A stretch of 64,000 bases of DNA from assembly GCA_001600455.1 (NCBI GenBank), contig BCKC01000007.1, positions 363,394 through 427,393 of the forward strand, written 5' to 3'. Shown piece after piece: positions 1 to 12,235 of this stretch. Under the pieces are notes generated by a model, which was not told where the DNA came from, ran no database searches, and saw only the letters and a program-made list of their open reading frames with translations. Source of the stretch: Endocalyx cinctus (taxonomy: Eukaryota > Ascomycota > Sordariomycetes > Amphisphaeriales > Apiosporaceae). How positions within the stretch are numbered: position 1 is the first letter of the stretch; the number at the start of each line of letters is the position of its first letter. Position numbers and translations under genes: made by a program.

Positions 1-2971
1 CGTTAGAGATGGCGGCCTGGGAAATTCTTCGATATTTGTCGCCGCACAAGGTCTCGAGTGGAGTTGCCCGTCAAGGCCAAAAGGCAGCGATAAGTTGCCC
101 ATAAATTGATTCGATCCGGGTTGCGAGCCTACCTGCTGAAATCCATGATAGCTCTTATGCATTGTTAGCTGGCTTTGGCGGTAGCTACCGAGCCCAAGGG
201 GAGTATAGGAAGAAGTCGAAGTTATAGGAGACGAAGAGTTGTAACTCGTCTCCCTGTAGGCTTGAGGAATGGTCTCGTCAAGCTTGATGATGAAGTCATC
301 GTTCATAAGATCTCCCATGTTTCTAGGTATAGTTTCGAAGTGTGATGATGGATATGTGTTCACTGTAGAAGAGTTTGTGGTTGAAGTCTGGCGATAGACG
401 TGATATCCAAAAATACTAGATCGCCGAGCTTTTCTACGCTGTGATTGTTGACCCGAAGTATCCGAGGGCCGGCCCGAGTTAGTCGTAGAAAGCCTATCAT
501 TTCTGGGGCATAGCGGCTTTAGGTCTCGATTCCTCGCTTGATCTTCCCTGGTCAAGCAGCTTTCGAGCTTGTGACTAAAAGAATTTGATATTCGACGCCA
601 GACGGCCGCACCATGCTGACGGATCGGACGCCACCCGCCTACGTCAAACTTTTTTGGATCTACGACTTGGTCGGTCTTCCCAAAGACTGAGTGAAGCGCA
701 TCATTGTATGACTTGGCCCGACCGCACCTGGTCGTAGATTTGAATGAGGGTGATCCGTGATCGAGACGCTCGAATTGGTCAATACGCTCTTTGACAGGAG
801 AATCATGTTTCTTTGGACTTGTATTCTCTGGTTTAGTTTCATTAGTGCCGTCCGGTAATTTGGACTCAATTTTATTTATATCATCTTGCAACTTGGCAAA
901 CTCGCACGTGAAGTCATCAGTTGAGATTTCGGTGGTTAACTCGGGAGCCCTACCCTTGTTATCAACACCCTGACAGGTCGTAGACGGAGACGATAATCCG
1001 GCTGTTCGTTTTACTTCTTGAAAGTCATTATTTGTTGGCGTATAGTCGCTTATTCTGCTTTTGATTCGTCGAAACGGCATAAATAGAAGTGGAGACGAAG
1101 TTCTCCCAGATTGGTGGTCAAACACTCTTTTGAGATCAGACACTTTGTTTTTTCGGAGTGTTTCCGGCTGCGGTCGCGGTATAGTCTCATTTGATCCATC
1201 GACGTGTACCGGTGTGATTGATATGATTGGTATAACCGGCATAGAGACATTTTGCGAGATACTTAATACGTCCGGTCTCACCAATGTCTGACGTTTCATC
1301 GTTTTCGATTGTAACTTCTGCTCTGGTTCTTCTTCGTAACAATCTCTCCTCTCGTCATCATTACTTGGGGCATCAGAAATATCAATATCGTGGTCCGAAG
1401 AGTCCCTACGTACAGACTCGGGGTTTTGGAATCGTGCTGAATAGGACCCATCGTACGTAGTCAGCTCTATGTCCCGGATCCGTACTCGACGAGACCGAGT
1501 ACTTTTGGGCAGACGAGATCTCGGGCTTCTTTTATCCGGTGACTCACTGTGCAGTATAGATGAATCTAGTCCCAGCCCGTTATGGTCTGCTTCCTGTAAT
1601 ACCTTCTGATCTGCAACACTTTCCAGAGACAAGATGTCAATGCTTTTCTGCTTGACGAGAATCCCGCTTGTTTGCGTCTTTGCCTGGCCTCTCGGCTGAA
1701 ATTTGCTGCCTATCCCTAGGTTCTCACTTGTTTTATGATGATATACTGACTGAAAGCTTCGCTTAGACGAGAGAGAAGCTTGAAACATGCTTTCAAACGA
1801 TTTCCTGAGGTCTGCGACGCTTGGTCTTTTCAGTCCTGTGGGCTTATCGCCCAGAGTTGGAATTCCGCTTTTCATTTTCAAATCTTCTTTTATGCCCCTA
1901 TAACTTTTATCATTATGTACCGTTTCTCTGTTTCCAAGCCTTTCGGTTGATTTGGTAGCAGTAGGCAGTCGAAATTTGGGCTTGAGAGGGGATTTTTGGC
2001 GAGATACGGTTGAATGAGGCAAGCGACTTGAAGACAAGTTCTTTATGTTCAGCTTTGCACCTCGAGGGGAAGTTCTACCTGCATCCGGTACCATTTGCGC
2101 GGGAGTGCCAAATGGCGAGTATGCTACATTATCCATCGTAAGCGGGGGAAGCTTAGGAAATTGGACCATTGGCAATAGACTTGTTCAACTTACTTTTTTC
2201 GTGCTCAAAAACTTTCCGACGATCCGCCAATACCCTTGGATCCTATCCAGATGGTCGTTTGGTCGTTGAATCGGGAGCAGGGGTATACGAGCTTGTCGGA
2301 CTACATGGCGCTGAAATCCTTGAGTTGAATGCGGTAGATTGGTCGCTTTCCTTCACAGAGAGGCTTCCGGCGGTCGATGTTGGTTCAGGTTCGCCAATCT
2401 TGAGCGGCTTACAGATGGGATGAAAGAAGTCTTTCTTCAGGAGATTTGGCGTGGTTGGGGATAAATTGGAGATATTCGAAGACTGAGCTATGACAGCCGC
2501 CTCCTCCACAGGAGAAACGCTATGATGTTCTGCATTTACTAGTAGTGCTTTTGGCTCGAGACTACCAGACGATCTCTGAAATTTTTCAACTCCAATTTTA
2601 CGATCACCATCAGCAGGACGAGAAGATGCAGCCTTCGCACTGTTCACCGCCTCTAGTATCTCGAATCTCGACACTAGTGGTCCCAATTTGGTAGCAGGGT
2701 GTCGTCGCTGGGAGAGGGAGCGTTTGGTCGCTACCGGAATACGGGATGGCGAGAGAGGAATGGTATGCTCAGGTTCTTTGGCGACACCGACAGGCTTCGA
2801 TTGGTTACGAACGGTAGGCTTCGGTGTAGGATAGTTATCGTCTGAACTGAAGTCGGTCTTGCGTTGGGAGACGCGAAGTGGTGCTGGCCGTAAACTACCG
2901 CTAATAGTATTAGGACTGCCAGAGCGGACCGACGAGCGAGTAGATGAGGCATAAGAAGATACGGTATCCAT
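1..2971 (-). CDS. Large disordered fungal protein, 3' end beyond window
   Basis: Three exons can be read on the minus strand: 2971-2289, 2234-2194 and 2123-<1. The introns are 54 nt (donor GTATAC) and 70 nt (donor GTAAGT, acceptor GTAG). The third exon stays open to base 1, so at least 949 residues are visible and no stop is reached. I start at the ATG at 2971 because the longer frame upstream has only a TTG. The protein is rich in Ser, Pro, Lys and Arg, with no signal peptide, membrane segment or recognised enzyme domain. Short helix-like motifs recur: VSRFEILEAVN near residue 100, SVADLRKSFESM near 335, VSDLKRVFDH near 568 and VKERIDQFERLD near 680. A basic aromatic patch (AVWRRISNSF) follows. 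These look like linear interaction motifs in a scaffold or regulatory protein, but that is inference and I cannot name a function. The gene model is well supported by phase. Confidence 0.8.
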
Positions 2972-4086
2972 TGATACGTGTTCCAAGGAAATGAAAATAT
3001 TTGAAAAATCCAAGAATCCGAGATATACGAGACGTGTAAAACTTTTTCAACGATTCTTAGACATGAAAACCCATGATGGTTATTTTACTCGATTGATATA
3101 GGTATTATTCGGTATGTAAGTACTTAATAATATCCATAGGTATATATAGAGATATATATATAAGAGGAAAGAATGCCCAAGTAACTAAAAGCCCTGGAGG
3201 TAAGTAAAATAGGATAAGATGGAGAGGGTATATCGTATTATATCCACTACTTGGACGTCTGTATCATTAACAGCACTTAAATCCAGGGTATTACCTAGGT
3301 AAGTGATTCATATTTACGTCTTCTTATGATTATAGAAAATACAATTTTTGAAGGCACGTTTCATTTGAAGTTTATATGCTCTATGAAACAGAAGTGACGG
3401 TGATACGCTCGTCGCGGAAACTTTATGTAATGACGGACTTAGTTACCTAGAGATCTCTCTTTCCTGTTAGATGGCATATATCACAGTAGGATCCATATTA
3501 CAAGTTTCTGCTCTAGAAACACGCCACCTAGCATTTCTATTTTGCTCTCTTCTATTAAAACTTTAGAAGAGGAAAGTCTCCAAAATTAATGATCTAGATA
3601 GAATATTCATCCGAATAAAATCTACGGTAAAAGGGGAAAGGAGTACTCGCAGTAATGTTATACATACTAAACGTTGTTCTTCTATACCTAGTATATATAC
3701 TATGGTAAAGTACTATACTCCACCAGAAGTATATCTGCCCATATTGTATTCATATTGCCCGCATTAATCTATCATTAAAGTGCTTAAAGAGAACTGATTA
3801 AAAAGTAATCATCACAAGGCATATGTACAGCCGTACAAGTACTTAGTACTTATACCCAAACACGATGTACTCGAAGTGCGATGATTCGGAACAGCCACTG
3901 TTTCTGTAGAAAAATATTGTTATCAAACATCACGGGGGTCACTCACGTTTATATAAACACGGATCGTCCTACACCAAGATGGGATTTTTAACAGCAGCTT
4001 ACACAAGCAACCACTCAACCCCAGTTCTTACTACAGATCATAAACCGAGATCGATTGCTTAACCGAGTTGAAAATTAAAGAAAAGT
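2972..4086. other. AT-rich intergenic region with TATA-like element
   Basis: No coding potential is seen. It should hold both the promoter of the minus-strand gene and that of the plus-strand phosphatase-like gene. A TATATAA-like element lies near 3951-3957, about 130 bp before the phosphatase start. A short upstream frame of 27 codons (ATG near 3979, stop at about 4060-4062) would precede the main ATG if transcription starts close to the TATA element. An exact ACCTAGGT palindrome lies at 3293-3300. Confidence 0.5.
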
Positions 4087-4902
4087 ATGGCTCCGATCAT
4101 CCACGTCGTCCGAGCCGCCGAGGCCGAAGGCGACGACTGGCATCCCGACCCCTCCCTGACGGAGGCCGGATTAGAGCAAAGCGTGACCCTGAATTTCTGG
4201 ACTAGTGTGCAAGTTCCGCCGGGCGCCAACCCACCCACCATGGACTTGTTCATAACTTCTCCTCTAAGCCGGGCCATCGAAACGGCCCTGGTGGCGTTCA
4301 ACGCCTTCCCGGCTATATGCCTTCCCGAGCTGCAGCCCGTCGGGGCCCAGCTCCGGAACGAGGGGAGAGACCCTCTCGAGCTCGCGCGGATCTTCGGTCC
4401 CCGCGCCGACCTCCGGCATTTGCGGAACCGCGCCTGGATCGATCGGGATCCGACCAGCGAGTTCTGGCCGGATCCCGCTCTCTTGGAGGCCCGCGCTCGC
4501 GTCGCCCGCCGGTACATCCGCCAAGCGGCGCGAGACTTCGCGGCCCAGACGGGGCGGGAGACGCCTCACGTCGTGGTCGTGACGCATCGCGACTTCGCGC
4601 ACTGGCTCGTGAACGACTTTGGCGGTATCGACGACGACGGTCGCAGCGCGTGGGGCAAGGTGCAGGTTCGGGACTTTGAATTCGACCCGAACGCGGACCC
4701 GGAAGAGGCGGCCCTCATCGAGACGGAGGCGAGTCACTTGAGGAGTAGGTGGCCGCAGTATTGGAGCATGAGCGACGAAGAGAGAGCCGCCGCCAGGGAC
4801 CGCGCTATTCGGTACGTCAACGCCGAACAAGTCCCTCGAGCTCAGGAAGCATTCAGGATACGCCAGGAGCGTGCTAGACCACTCACACCAGACTCACCTT
4901 GA
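4087..4902 (+). CDS. Histidine phosphatase superfamily protein lacking the catalytic His
   Basis: This is a single-exon frame of 271 aa. The layout follows fungal phosphoglycerate-mutase-like proteins: an N-terminal IHVVRAAEAEG strand, then DPSLTEAGLEQ, then ITSPLSRAIETAL, and a second motif VVVVTHRDFAHWL. In the family the first motif is RHG/RHA, whose His is phosphorylated during catalysis. Here that position is Ala (R9-A10-A11-E12). The LTxxGxxQ, SPLSRAxxTA and TH elements remain. The fold is therefore well supported, but phosphatase activity by the usual mechanism is doubtful, and it may be a pseudoenzyme or ligand-binding protein. The gene is much more GC-rich than its flanks. No signal peptide is visible, so it is probably cytosolic. 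Confidence 0.85.
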   Translation: MAPIIHVVRAAEAEGDDWHPDPSLTEAGLEQSVTLNFWTSVQVPPGANPPTMDLFITSPLSRAIETALVAFNAFPAICLPELQPVGAQLRNEGRDPLELARIFGPRADLRHLRNRAWIDRDPTSEFWPDPALLEARARVARRYIRQAARDFAAQTGRETPHVVVVTHRDFAHWLVNDFGGIDDDGRSAWGKVQVRDFEFDPNADPEEAALIETEASHLRSRWPQYWSMSDEERAAARDRAIRYVNAEQVPRAQEAFRIRQERARPLTPDSP

Positions 4903-6553
4903 GGATACAGCGATATGGCAACCTACCACATTTTCTAAATTTTCTTGTTCCACTTTCTTTTTAATCATTGCTACTTAGACATTCATTTTATATCTTCAAA
5001 AAAAAAAAAAAAAACATGAAAGCATGATATATCTCTGTTTCACCATATCTTTCCCGTCGAGTCTAAGACGTAGTTTAAGATCATAGATGAAAGAAATATT
5101 ATTACACTAATATTGAACCTCTTTGTCTGTTTAAAACGAGTGCTTTATCTTAATAAACTTATTGGCCAAATGCAATCACAATGTATAGTACCGTAGATGC
5201 GTCATGACTAGAATGGAGACAGAATCTCAGAGAGATGGCTGGTTTAAAAATAGCTCTTGCACCTGCATGCGGAGTATATACGTATGTATAATGTGAGACA
5301 GCTTGTCTCACTATATTATCTATGTGGCGAATCATGGTTCATTCCACTAAGAGACTTATATTGTATACGTTTCCAGATTGCTGCCTCAGTTTTTCATTCG
5401 GCATCTTCGGCTTAGAGGGACGAAGAAGAAAAAAAGAGTAATCAATAATTACATTCTTCCAAGACACTAGGTAACACAAAATGCTCCGAAAAGACTGACT
5501 TTACCAACGATGATGTTTTTTGCTAGCCAAGGAACCGGCCAGTCATTAGTTCTCAGTAACTTGTCCTCGTCAAGGATAGTTGGTTGAATTATTCAGTCTG
5601 TAGTTCAGATTCTGAATTCGCTATTGATTTGGTTCGAGGTAATTAGTAAAATAGGGCGAGTATGGATATATTTGGAGTCCGTCTTGTTATTCGTTCGTTC
5701 ATCTAATGCAAACGCCAAAGCTATTCCCTCGGCAGTCTCGGAACTCATCCGCTTGCTGATCGACGGGGGATGAAAACCAGTCCTGGGCTGCCTGGGTAAA
5801 ATCATGTAAGTCATCATATATCGAACCATATTAAAATTTTAACACTGGAAACAACCGATTAATAGTACCCCGCAGGTCAAAAGAAACGCCTATCTACAGT
5901 ACTGTACATATATATACCCGTACATAGATTATAAAATATGCGTGTCATCATCATCAAGTTGCTGAGATAATCCCATTCCATATACTATATCTGAGGGTAT
6001 AAAAGTGCAAATCCAACATAAGAGAGAAGTACTGTACTTGGTATTAACCTAGGCAAATCGCTTCAATTTCCGGACCAAAGTCGCCCTTATCTTCTAACAC
6101 CTGCATACGGCAAATAGAGTAGCATGAATAGACAGAAGACTAAAATACCATCCCCTTTTAGCCCCCAAAGTGTAATTAAGTTAAAAGGGGGGGGGAGTGG
6201 GCTGGTGGGAAAAAAGATACCCGTAAGTAAGCTTAATAAATAGATGGGGGGTGTAAAGATTCAGCCATCGTTACAACCTCAACGCGGGGATGTTTATTTT
6301 TATCTTTTGTATCACTTTTCTTATTTCACCGGTAATTTCCAACATCCCGTAATTCGCTTTTTTCTTAATGCCCCCTCGTTATCCATCTCTACTTCACAAT
6401 ATGCGGGTAAACTTCTTCTATGAGACTATTTCCCTTTCCAAGTGCATACTCCGGTGTGTATATGTAAGATAATTAGTGTAATTATAGAAAGAGAGAGAGA
6501 AAAAAAACGATATATATTTATTGTGTCGTACGAAAAAAAAAAATTATATAAAT
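4903..6553. other. Intergenic, no gene seen
   Basis: This AT-rich stretch contains poly-A at about 4999-5014, a G-run near 6187 and purine runs (GA and poly-A) just before the next start codon. A 74-codon minus frame at 5605-5829 has no family signature and no splice context, so I do not call it. Confidence 0.5.
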
Positions 6554-8321
6554 ATGGCAGACGGAGAGGATGGAAAGTATACCATCCAAAAGGAAGCCTC
6601 GCGCATCCTGCACGAGGTACTCCTCAAGGACCCCCGCCTGCAGCTCCCGGAATCGGTCGTGCGAGCGGCGGAGCTCACGAGCTTCGACCCCTCCTCGATC
6701 GCCACGCCGTTCCTACCCGCGCCCGTGAAGTGCACCGAGTCGAGCGCGGCCCTGTGGGCGCTCCTCGCCAGCTTCGGAAACGCCATCGCGTCGGAGCGGT
6801 TTCCGGCCTTGGCGGACCAGCGGCAGAAGGTGGTGGTGAGCAGCGACGTCGCCAGCCTCTTCCTCTTCTCCTTCGTGCTCCTCAAGCTAGGCGACAGGCC
6901 GGTCTCGGACCCGCAGATCGTCCGTCGCTACCTGGTCTACGACCTGACCCAGCAGTTCACGCCTTACCGCCGGCTCGTGACCAACGTCTACCCGACCCGG
7001 GACGGCCGCTGGTTCCACCTGCACGGCAGCCTGGACTCGACCCCTACTTTAGGCATGCTGAGCCTGCCGTCGCACGAGGACATGACGGACGAGATGGACG
7101 CGATCCGCGTCCTGTCGGATCGCGTGAGCCGGTTCGACGCCGACTGGCTGGACGTCGAGTCGAACGAGCACTGGCGACAAGCCGGCGGCATCTGTCTCAC
7201 GGCGGAGGAGTTTCGCGCGTCCGAGCAGGGGAAGGCCACGGCCGACGACCCCCTTTATTTCCTCGAGGAGTTTCCGAGCGAGAAGCTCCCGCCCGTACCT
7301 TGGCCCGACGTTCCCGACACGAAGACCTTTAGGCCCCTCGAGGGGATCAAGCTCGTCGACTTGACGCGGGCCATCGCCGGCCCTACTATCGCTAAGCTGG
7401 CCGCCCTTTTCGGCGCTACCGTCGTGCGCGTGTCGAACATGAACCTGCCCGACTTGGGGATCGTATTGTTGGAAAGTAACCTCGGAAAGCGGGACGCGCA
7501 TCTTAACCTGAAGACGGAGGGAGGACGCAAAGCCCTGATAGACCTGATCGAGGACGCGGACGTCGTTCTCGACGGGTACCGACCGGGCGCGCTAGAGAGG
7601 TTAGGTTTCGGACCGACGTACGTTCACGAGATCGCGAAGAGGCGGGGGAAGGGCATCGTATACGCGCGCGAAAACTGCCACGGGTGGAAGGGTCCGTGGA
7701 TGCATCGGAGCGGATGGCAGCAGATCAGCGATGCCGTCACGGGAATCGCGTGGTTATTCGGGAAGATGTGGGATATGGACGAGCCCGTAATGCCCTTCCT
7801 CCCTAATTCCGACTTTCAGACCGGCATCGTCGGCTGCATCGCCATCATGAACGCGCTAGACAAGCGGGCGAAAAAGGGCGGGAATTATCTGGTATCTATG
7901 TCGCTGAATCAGTTGAATAACTTCCTGATTTCACTCGGCACTCAGAATCCCGAGGTTCAACAGTCGCTTCGCGAGAGGTGGCCGAATATGAAGTGCCGCC
8001 ACTACGACGATTTGCATCGTCAGTTGAGGATAGTAAGTAAAGTCTCGGTCTGAAAATAAACCGGTATTCTAACATCGATTTCTTTCCTAGCTTGGGAGTT
8101 CCTTGCCTAAAGTAGCACCTTCTTTATTTGAATCTACGAATTTCATGACAATGAAGGCAGACCTAGGCGTCCCAGACGAGGATATGGTTTTCGTCGGGCC
8201 GGCGGCCACCTACGAGATCACAAAGTTATGTTACGATTCCGGAAGCTGCATGAGAGGAACTCACCGGGCAGAATGGCCATCGGAAGATGGCGAGGGCTCC
8301 GTAATGAGATTTGCCATTTGA
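6554..8321 (+). CDS. CaiB/BaiF (class III) CoA-transferase family protein
   Basis: Exons are 6554-8032 and 8091-8321, separated by a 58-nt intron (donor GTAAGT, branch TCTAAC, acceptor CCTAG), giving 569 aa. The start is the ATG at 6554; upstream codons in frame are not ATG. The central part carries the family's CoA-binding hallmark: LEGIKLVDLTRAIAGPTIAK at about 260-279, then FGATVVRV, NLGKRDAHLNLKTEGGRK, ADVVLDGYRPGALERLGFG and GIVYARENCHGWKGPW. Characterised members move CoA between carboxylic acids or epimerise 2-methylacyl-CoAs. The catalytic Asp of the family (within GFD/GHD) aligns by eye with Gln in SGWQQISDAV, so activity is uncertain. The N-terminal 250 residues are an additional, partly duplicated-looking half, typical of the long fungal forms. 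It converges on the DUF3716 gene, 139 bp away. Confidence 0.88.
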
Positions 8322-8460
8322 GGCGTTAGCTAAAGTCATACCTGTAATAAAACATCGGTTGGTATTATTCTATCACTACAAACACGCCGCTAGATTTCAA
8401 ACTCATATATACTGGGGTTTCTATTGTCTAATCAATCAAGACAAGACCCATTACATGATT

Positions 8461-9742
8461 CTATCGTGGTGCTTTTATTATGTGTCTCGGGTCCTCGTAC
8501 CCACCCCACGAGGGACGTTCGTAATCGCGTTCACCTTCGCTGTCACTAGCGTCTTCATCCATATACTCTATATCATCTCCTTCCGCGCTCATGGACAGCG
8601 GAGGGGCAAACGTGGCCGAGGAGTTCAAAGGAAGCGGTGAGTGTTGATGATGCGACGAAGGGGCTCGAATGGAGGGAGGATGTGCGGGGGTATGAGAGGA
8701 ATATCCCGTATCGGGAGGACCTGGAACGTTTTGCATCTTTTCAGCTTCAACGGTGGCAAGGGCCGCTTGCCATTGTAGAACCTCGGCTTTCATGCGGCAG
8801 AGAGATTGAGGAGACCAAGAACGTGCCAGGCGGAGTTTCTCGGCGAAGGACTCTAAAGTGATACCTTGACTTTCCCCGGATAGCGTGGGAGCTGTATGAA
8901 TCGGGTAGCTAGGTGGATGGTTAGGTGGGTGGCTAGGTGGGTGGCTCGCACGCGTCTGTTCAGGTTTGTTAGAGTTGGCGCTCTCTTCCGTTAACTTCTT
9001 CAATCTCTTCTTGGCAGATCGCACGAAATTCTGGCTAGTCTTTCTCGAAAGGGCGGGTGTAGAGGTCATGAGGTTGCGAGTGATTTGACTTCTAGCTAGC
9101 TCTTCTTCGGAAATGGGTGCATTTGTGCACTTCCTATACTGATTCTGATAAGTGCAATTTGCGCAGGCATGTCTCAAGGTACTCTGGGCCAAGACGGCAG
9201 GCGGAGAGACGACGCAGCGTGCAAAAGGGCCGTTCTTCAATCGACAATTTCGACAGGGATTACGATTCACTTGGCCGGAGACGAATATCATCAGACTGCT
9301 GTAGTCATGAGGCGTCCTAGGAACGAAGCCACCTTGCTGGCGATACTGGTTCCACTCGACAGGACGTAAGGCAGGTTTGTCCGCCAGGGAATGGGCTAAA
9401 GCGTGCGCAGGCAGCGGTGTGCTATGAAATTCTTCGGGTAAACTCTGCAGGGCCGCTTGCCAGGCGGTTATATCACTCCGAACAGCCGGAGCTGACTCTG
9501 GTGAAGGTCTCTCATTTATCTCGGATGATTCTTTCCGAGTCTGAGGTGGAGGCTGAGATGATGGTTGATTTTCTGTAAAATTTGTCAGTTTATATCTTAT
9601 ATGGCAGGATAGACCAGGGTAGAAATTATGGGCTGAACGGAACGTGAGACTTACGCGTAGATGCATTTCGTTGCGAGAACCAGTTTTCGGCGGCGGCATC
9701 CACAGCGGAACGGAAATCGGCGTCGGATGAATTTGTCGCCAT
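8461..9742 (-). CDS. DUF3716-like cysteine-rich protein
   Basis: Exons are 9742-9655 and 9572-8461, with an 82-nt intron (donor GTAAGT, acceptor TACAG), encoding 399 aa. The start ATG at 9742 gives MATNSSDADFRSAVDAA. Two Cys clusters form a compact module: NPCRNCRLKNGPFARCVV followed by RHACANCTYQNQYRKCT. This matches the fungal DUF3716 family, presumed zinc-binding and often found in putative transcription or chromatin proteins. It is preceded by LPEEFHSTPLP and a GGFVP...YSSLM segment. After the module come a basic stretch (RSAKKRLKKL), a His/Pro tandem repeat (SHPPSHPPNHPPSYP), a helical segment WQAALATVEAEKMQ and an acidic tail. A nuclear role is inference only. Confidence 0.85.
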
Positions 9743-12235
9743 TTTTATTCTCCCAATTTATTTTTACTCTCTTTCGTTGCCTCTTTTTTGTCGAACCCAA
9801 ATTACATGTTACGCTCTCTTGTCCCTTTGCTCAACTTGGGAATCGATAGTTGAGAAAAGAAAAAGGAAGCGACACGCGTTTCGAAAAAGAATTGCGACCC
9901 AGTTCAACTTGAAATAAAATTGTAACGCGCCCGTAACTTTAAATTATATTCTCTACCTTTTTTTTTTCTTTTCCTTATATGAGTAGGATGGGGGGAATGG
10001 AGAATACTTGAAGTTAATGAGACAGTTGATATTAATTATCCTAGAAAGGACAATAAATGTCGGGAGGTAAAGCGAAGTACTGTGTAGGAATATAACTTTC
10101 TGTACTAAAATTCATAGCACCTTTATTAGTAGATAAATTAGGTACTTAGGACGGATCCACTATCATTTGGTGTTCTATCTGTTTGCTCTTAACCTAGCAA
10201 CCTAGCAGTGTAGCAGTGTGGCAGTGTGGCTGGTTTTCGTGACCGTGTCGCCAGGAATTCATTAGTAAGGTGCTAAATTGTGGCGTCATCACTTAAAAAT
10301 CACAGTTGACTCCAAGTAGCTGAGTAGTACCCAGACAGCGAGGTAATAACGTACCTACTACTAGGTTAGGAAGTATCGCCGTCAGATTCTACTTCAAATG
10401 CAAACCTGTCCTGGAAATATCAAGAAGTATGTGAAGCAGCTAATTTGATCAATATTGCACAGGCGCTGACTCTTTAGCTGCGTTCCAGTAGATGCTGTAA
10501 ATGTTGTACACACAGTATCTAGGTGGTAGATATGCTAGAATGCTTAAACTAATACCTAAGTTTATTATATACTAACTATCTCATCTTTTTCAACTAGGTT
10601 TCCTTCTTTGTTTGGATATGTTAACATTTTCACATTTGTTTTCTTACTACCGATCCAAATGACCCGGCTAGATTTACTCCTTGACCCTCGGCCACCACAG
10701 CAAAACGTATTTCTTCCTCCTTCATCTTATATGTAGACACTATTCCGTCTCTTCCATCGGAATCCCAGGTCTAACTTTTTTTCAAGAACGTAGGCCAACT
10801 TTCTTACATAAGCTTGGCCTCTTCCTCTGAGCTAGCACTTTTAATCTTCTCACCCAAGACAAATTCTATTTCCAAGCTTGTTCGCTAGTCAATCTCTTTT
10901 TCCAGGAGGGTCAAGAGAAATCCCAGGCCGCAAAATATAACGGATACTCTCCAGGTCGGTTTTAGGATCTGAGAAAAAACGATCTATGACTCGATCTCGC
11001 TGCGGCATCGGAAAGCTTATCATGAAGTTCGCATTGGCGAATTCGTACGTGCGCTTTCTCCTTTGGACAGATGCGATCCGATCGTATCCATTAACTTCCC
11101 AAATTGTGAAATTATTGGCATCGACAGAAGCTCCGATAATGAACTCCCATCCATAGGAAAACTTTTGCAAAGAACCGTAAAGGAGAAAAAGAAATTAGTG
11201 TAGGCCTTAAAAATCTAGGTGACAATCCGTGATTAATTTCTCAGATATGCTTTGGTAGATACTTGGCCAACCCAACTGTAAATCAACATCTGAGCTCCTT
11301 TTTAATTCGGATATAATTACCTCCAATCACGTCCTGTTTCTTGGGTGAAACTTCGTGTCTTGTATATCTTACTTTTCATCCGTAAAGAAAATGAGCACTA
11401 TTCTACAAAAACGCGCCTGAATTTGGAAAATATTTGGCTTTCTATGCAAGACATGTTAAGGCCTCTGCGTTATAATTATTGTGAGTTTTAATTAGACGCT
11501 CTAAACTAGATATTGGCAACCGTCTTCTACACGCAAGGGAACGGGATATCAGTCGAAAACAATTCTAGAACGGACATGGTCCTGCTCCACAAGGGTCGAG
11601 GTTTCCCTGAGCCCAAGACCGCGAATGGAGATATTATTTACTGTACGTGTGCGCAAGCAAATCTTGGATCATCTCCACACCTTCTGTTGTTTAGTTATAT
11701 ATCAAAGACAGTCAACAAGAGCCAATATATAAATGGAAAGAATAATAGTCCTAAATATGCGGCTTCAAGTGCCAAAACATGAAGTGCTCCTTGGATACGG
11801 AGACGAATCTTGTTGGAAGTAAGATAAAATTCACAATATGTCCATTCAATGGCGACTCGTAAACGGTGAAGAAAGGCCTCCGATACTCAAATTAGCCGTT
11901 CTGAATCGGTTCCGTTCTCATCCAGAATAATCCCAATAACAGAAAAAATCGAAGTTCAAAAGCACATTGCCCATATCTCAACTTAAATTATCAATTAAAC
12001 TCATCGAATATATAACCTTAAACGCGAAGAAGTAAAGATTTTAGCTGCAAACCCCCCGTCCTTTTCGAAGCGTTCAAGATAAAAAGAAAAGAAGAGAAAA
12101 AAAATCAAACCCCCTTAACCCCCCTGTTTTCCCCTAATGCTTAAAATTCACCCCAGAAACTTCCCTCATCACCAAAACCAAGCTATCTCTGAAAAGAATG
12201 TCTATTGATCATTTATCTCAAACAGAGACGATCTC
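9743..12235. other. Gene-poor AT-rich region with weak ORF fragments
   Basis: No complete gene is seen. A 93-codon minus frame at 10889-11170 (non-ATG start) has coding-like composition, including a stretch reading IWEVNGYDRIASV. A possible acceptor with a long pyrimidine tract lies just upstream, but I find no partner exon. An 89-codon plus frame at 11513-11782 is similarly isolated. These may be remnants of decayed genes. The 9950-10000 stretch is T-rich and is the probable upstream promoter of the DUF3716 gene. Confidence 0.35.

Noticed and set aside
5605..5829. 74-codon minus-strand ORF
   Set aside because: No family motif, no splice partner and AT-rich codon usage unlike neighbouring genes.
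8637..9369. Plus-strand frames opposite the DUF3716 gene
   Set aside because: They are antisense shadows; the minus-strand frame has the Cys module, a valid intron and consistent phase.
11513..11782. 89-codon plus-strand ORF
   Set aside because: It opens with TTG, is isolated, and has no recognisable domain or nearby exon.
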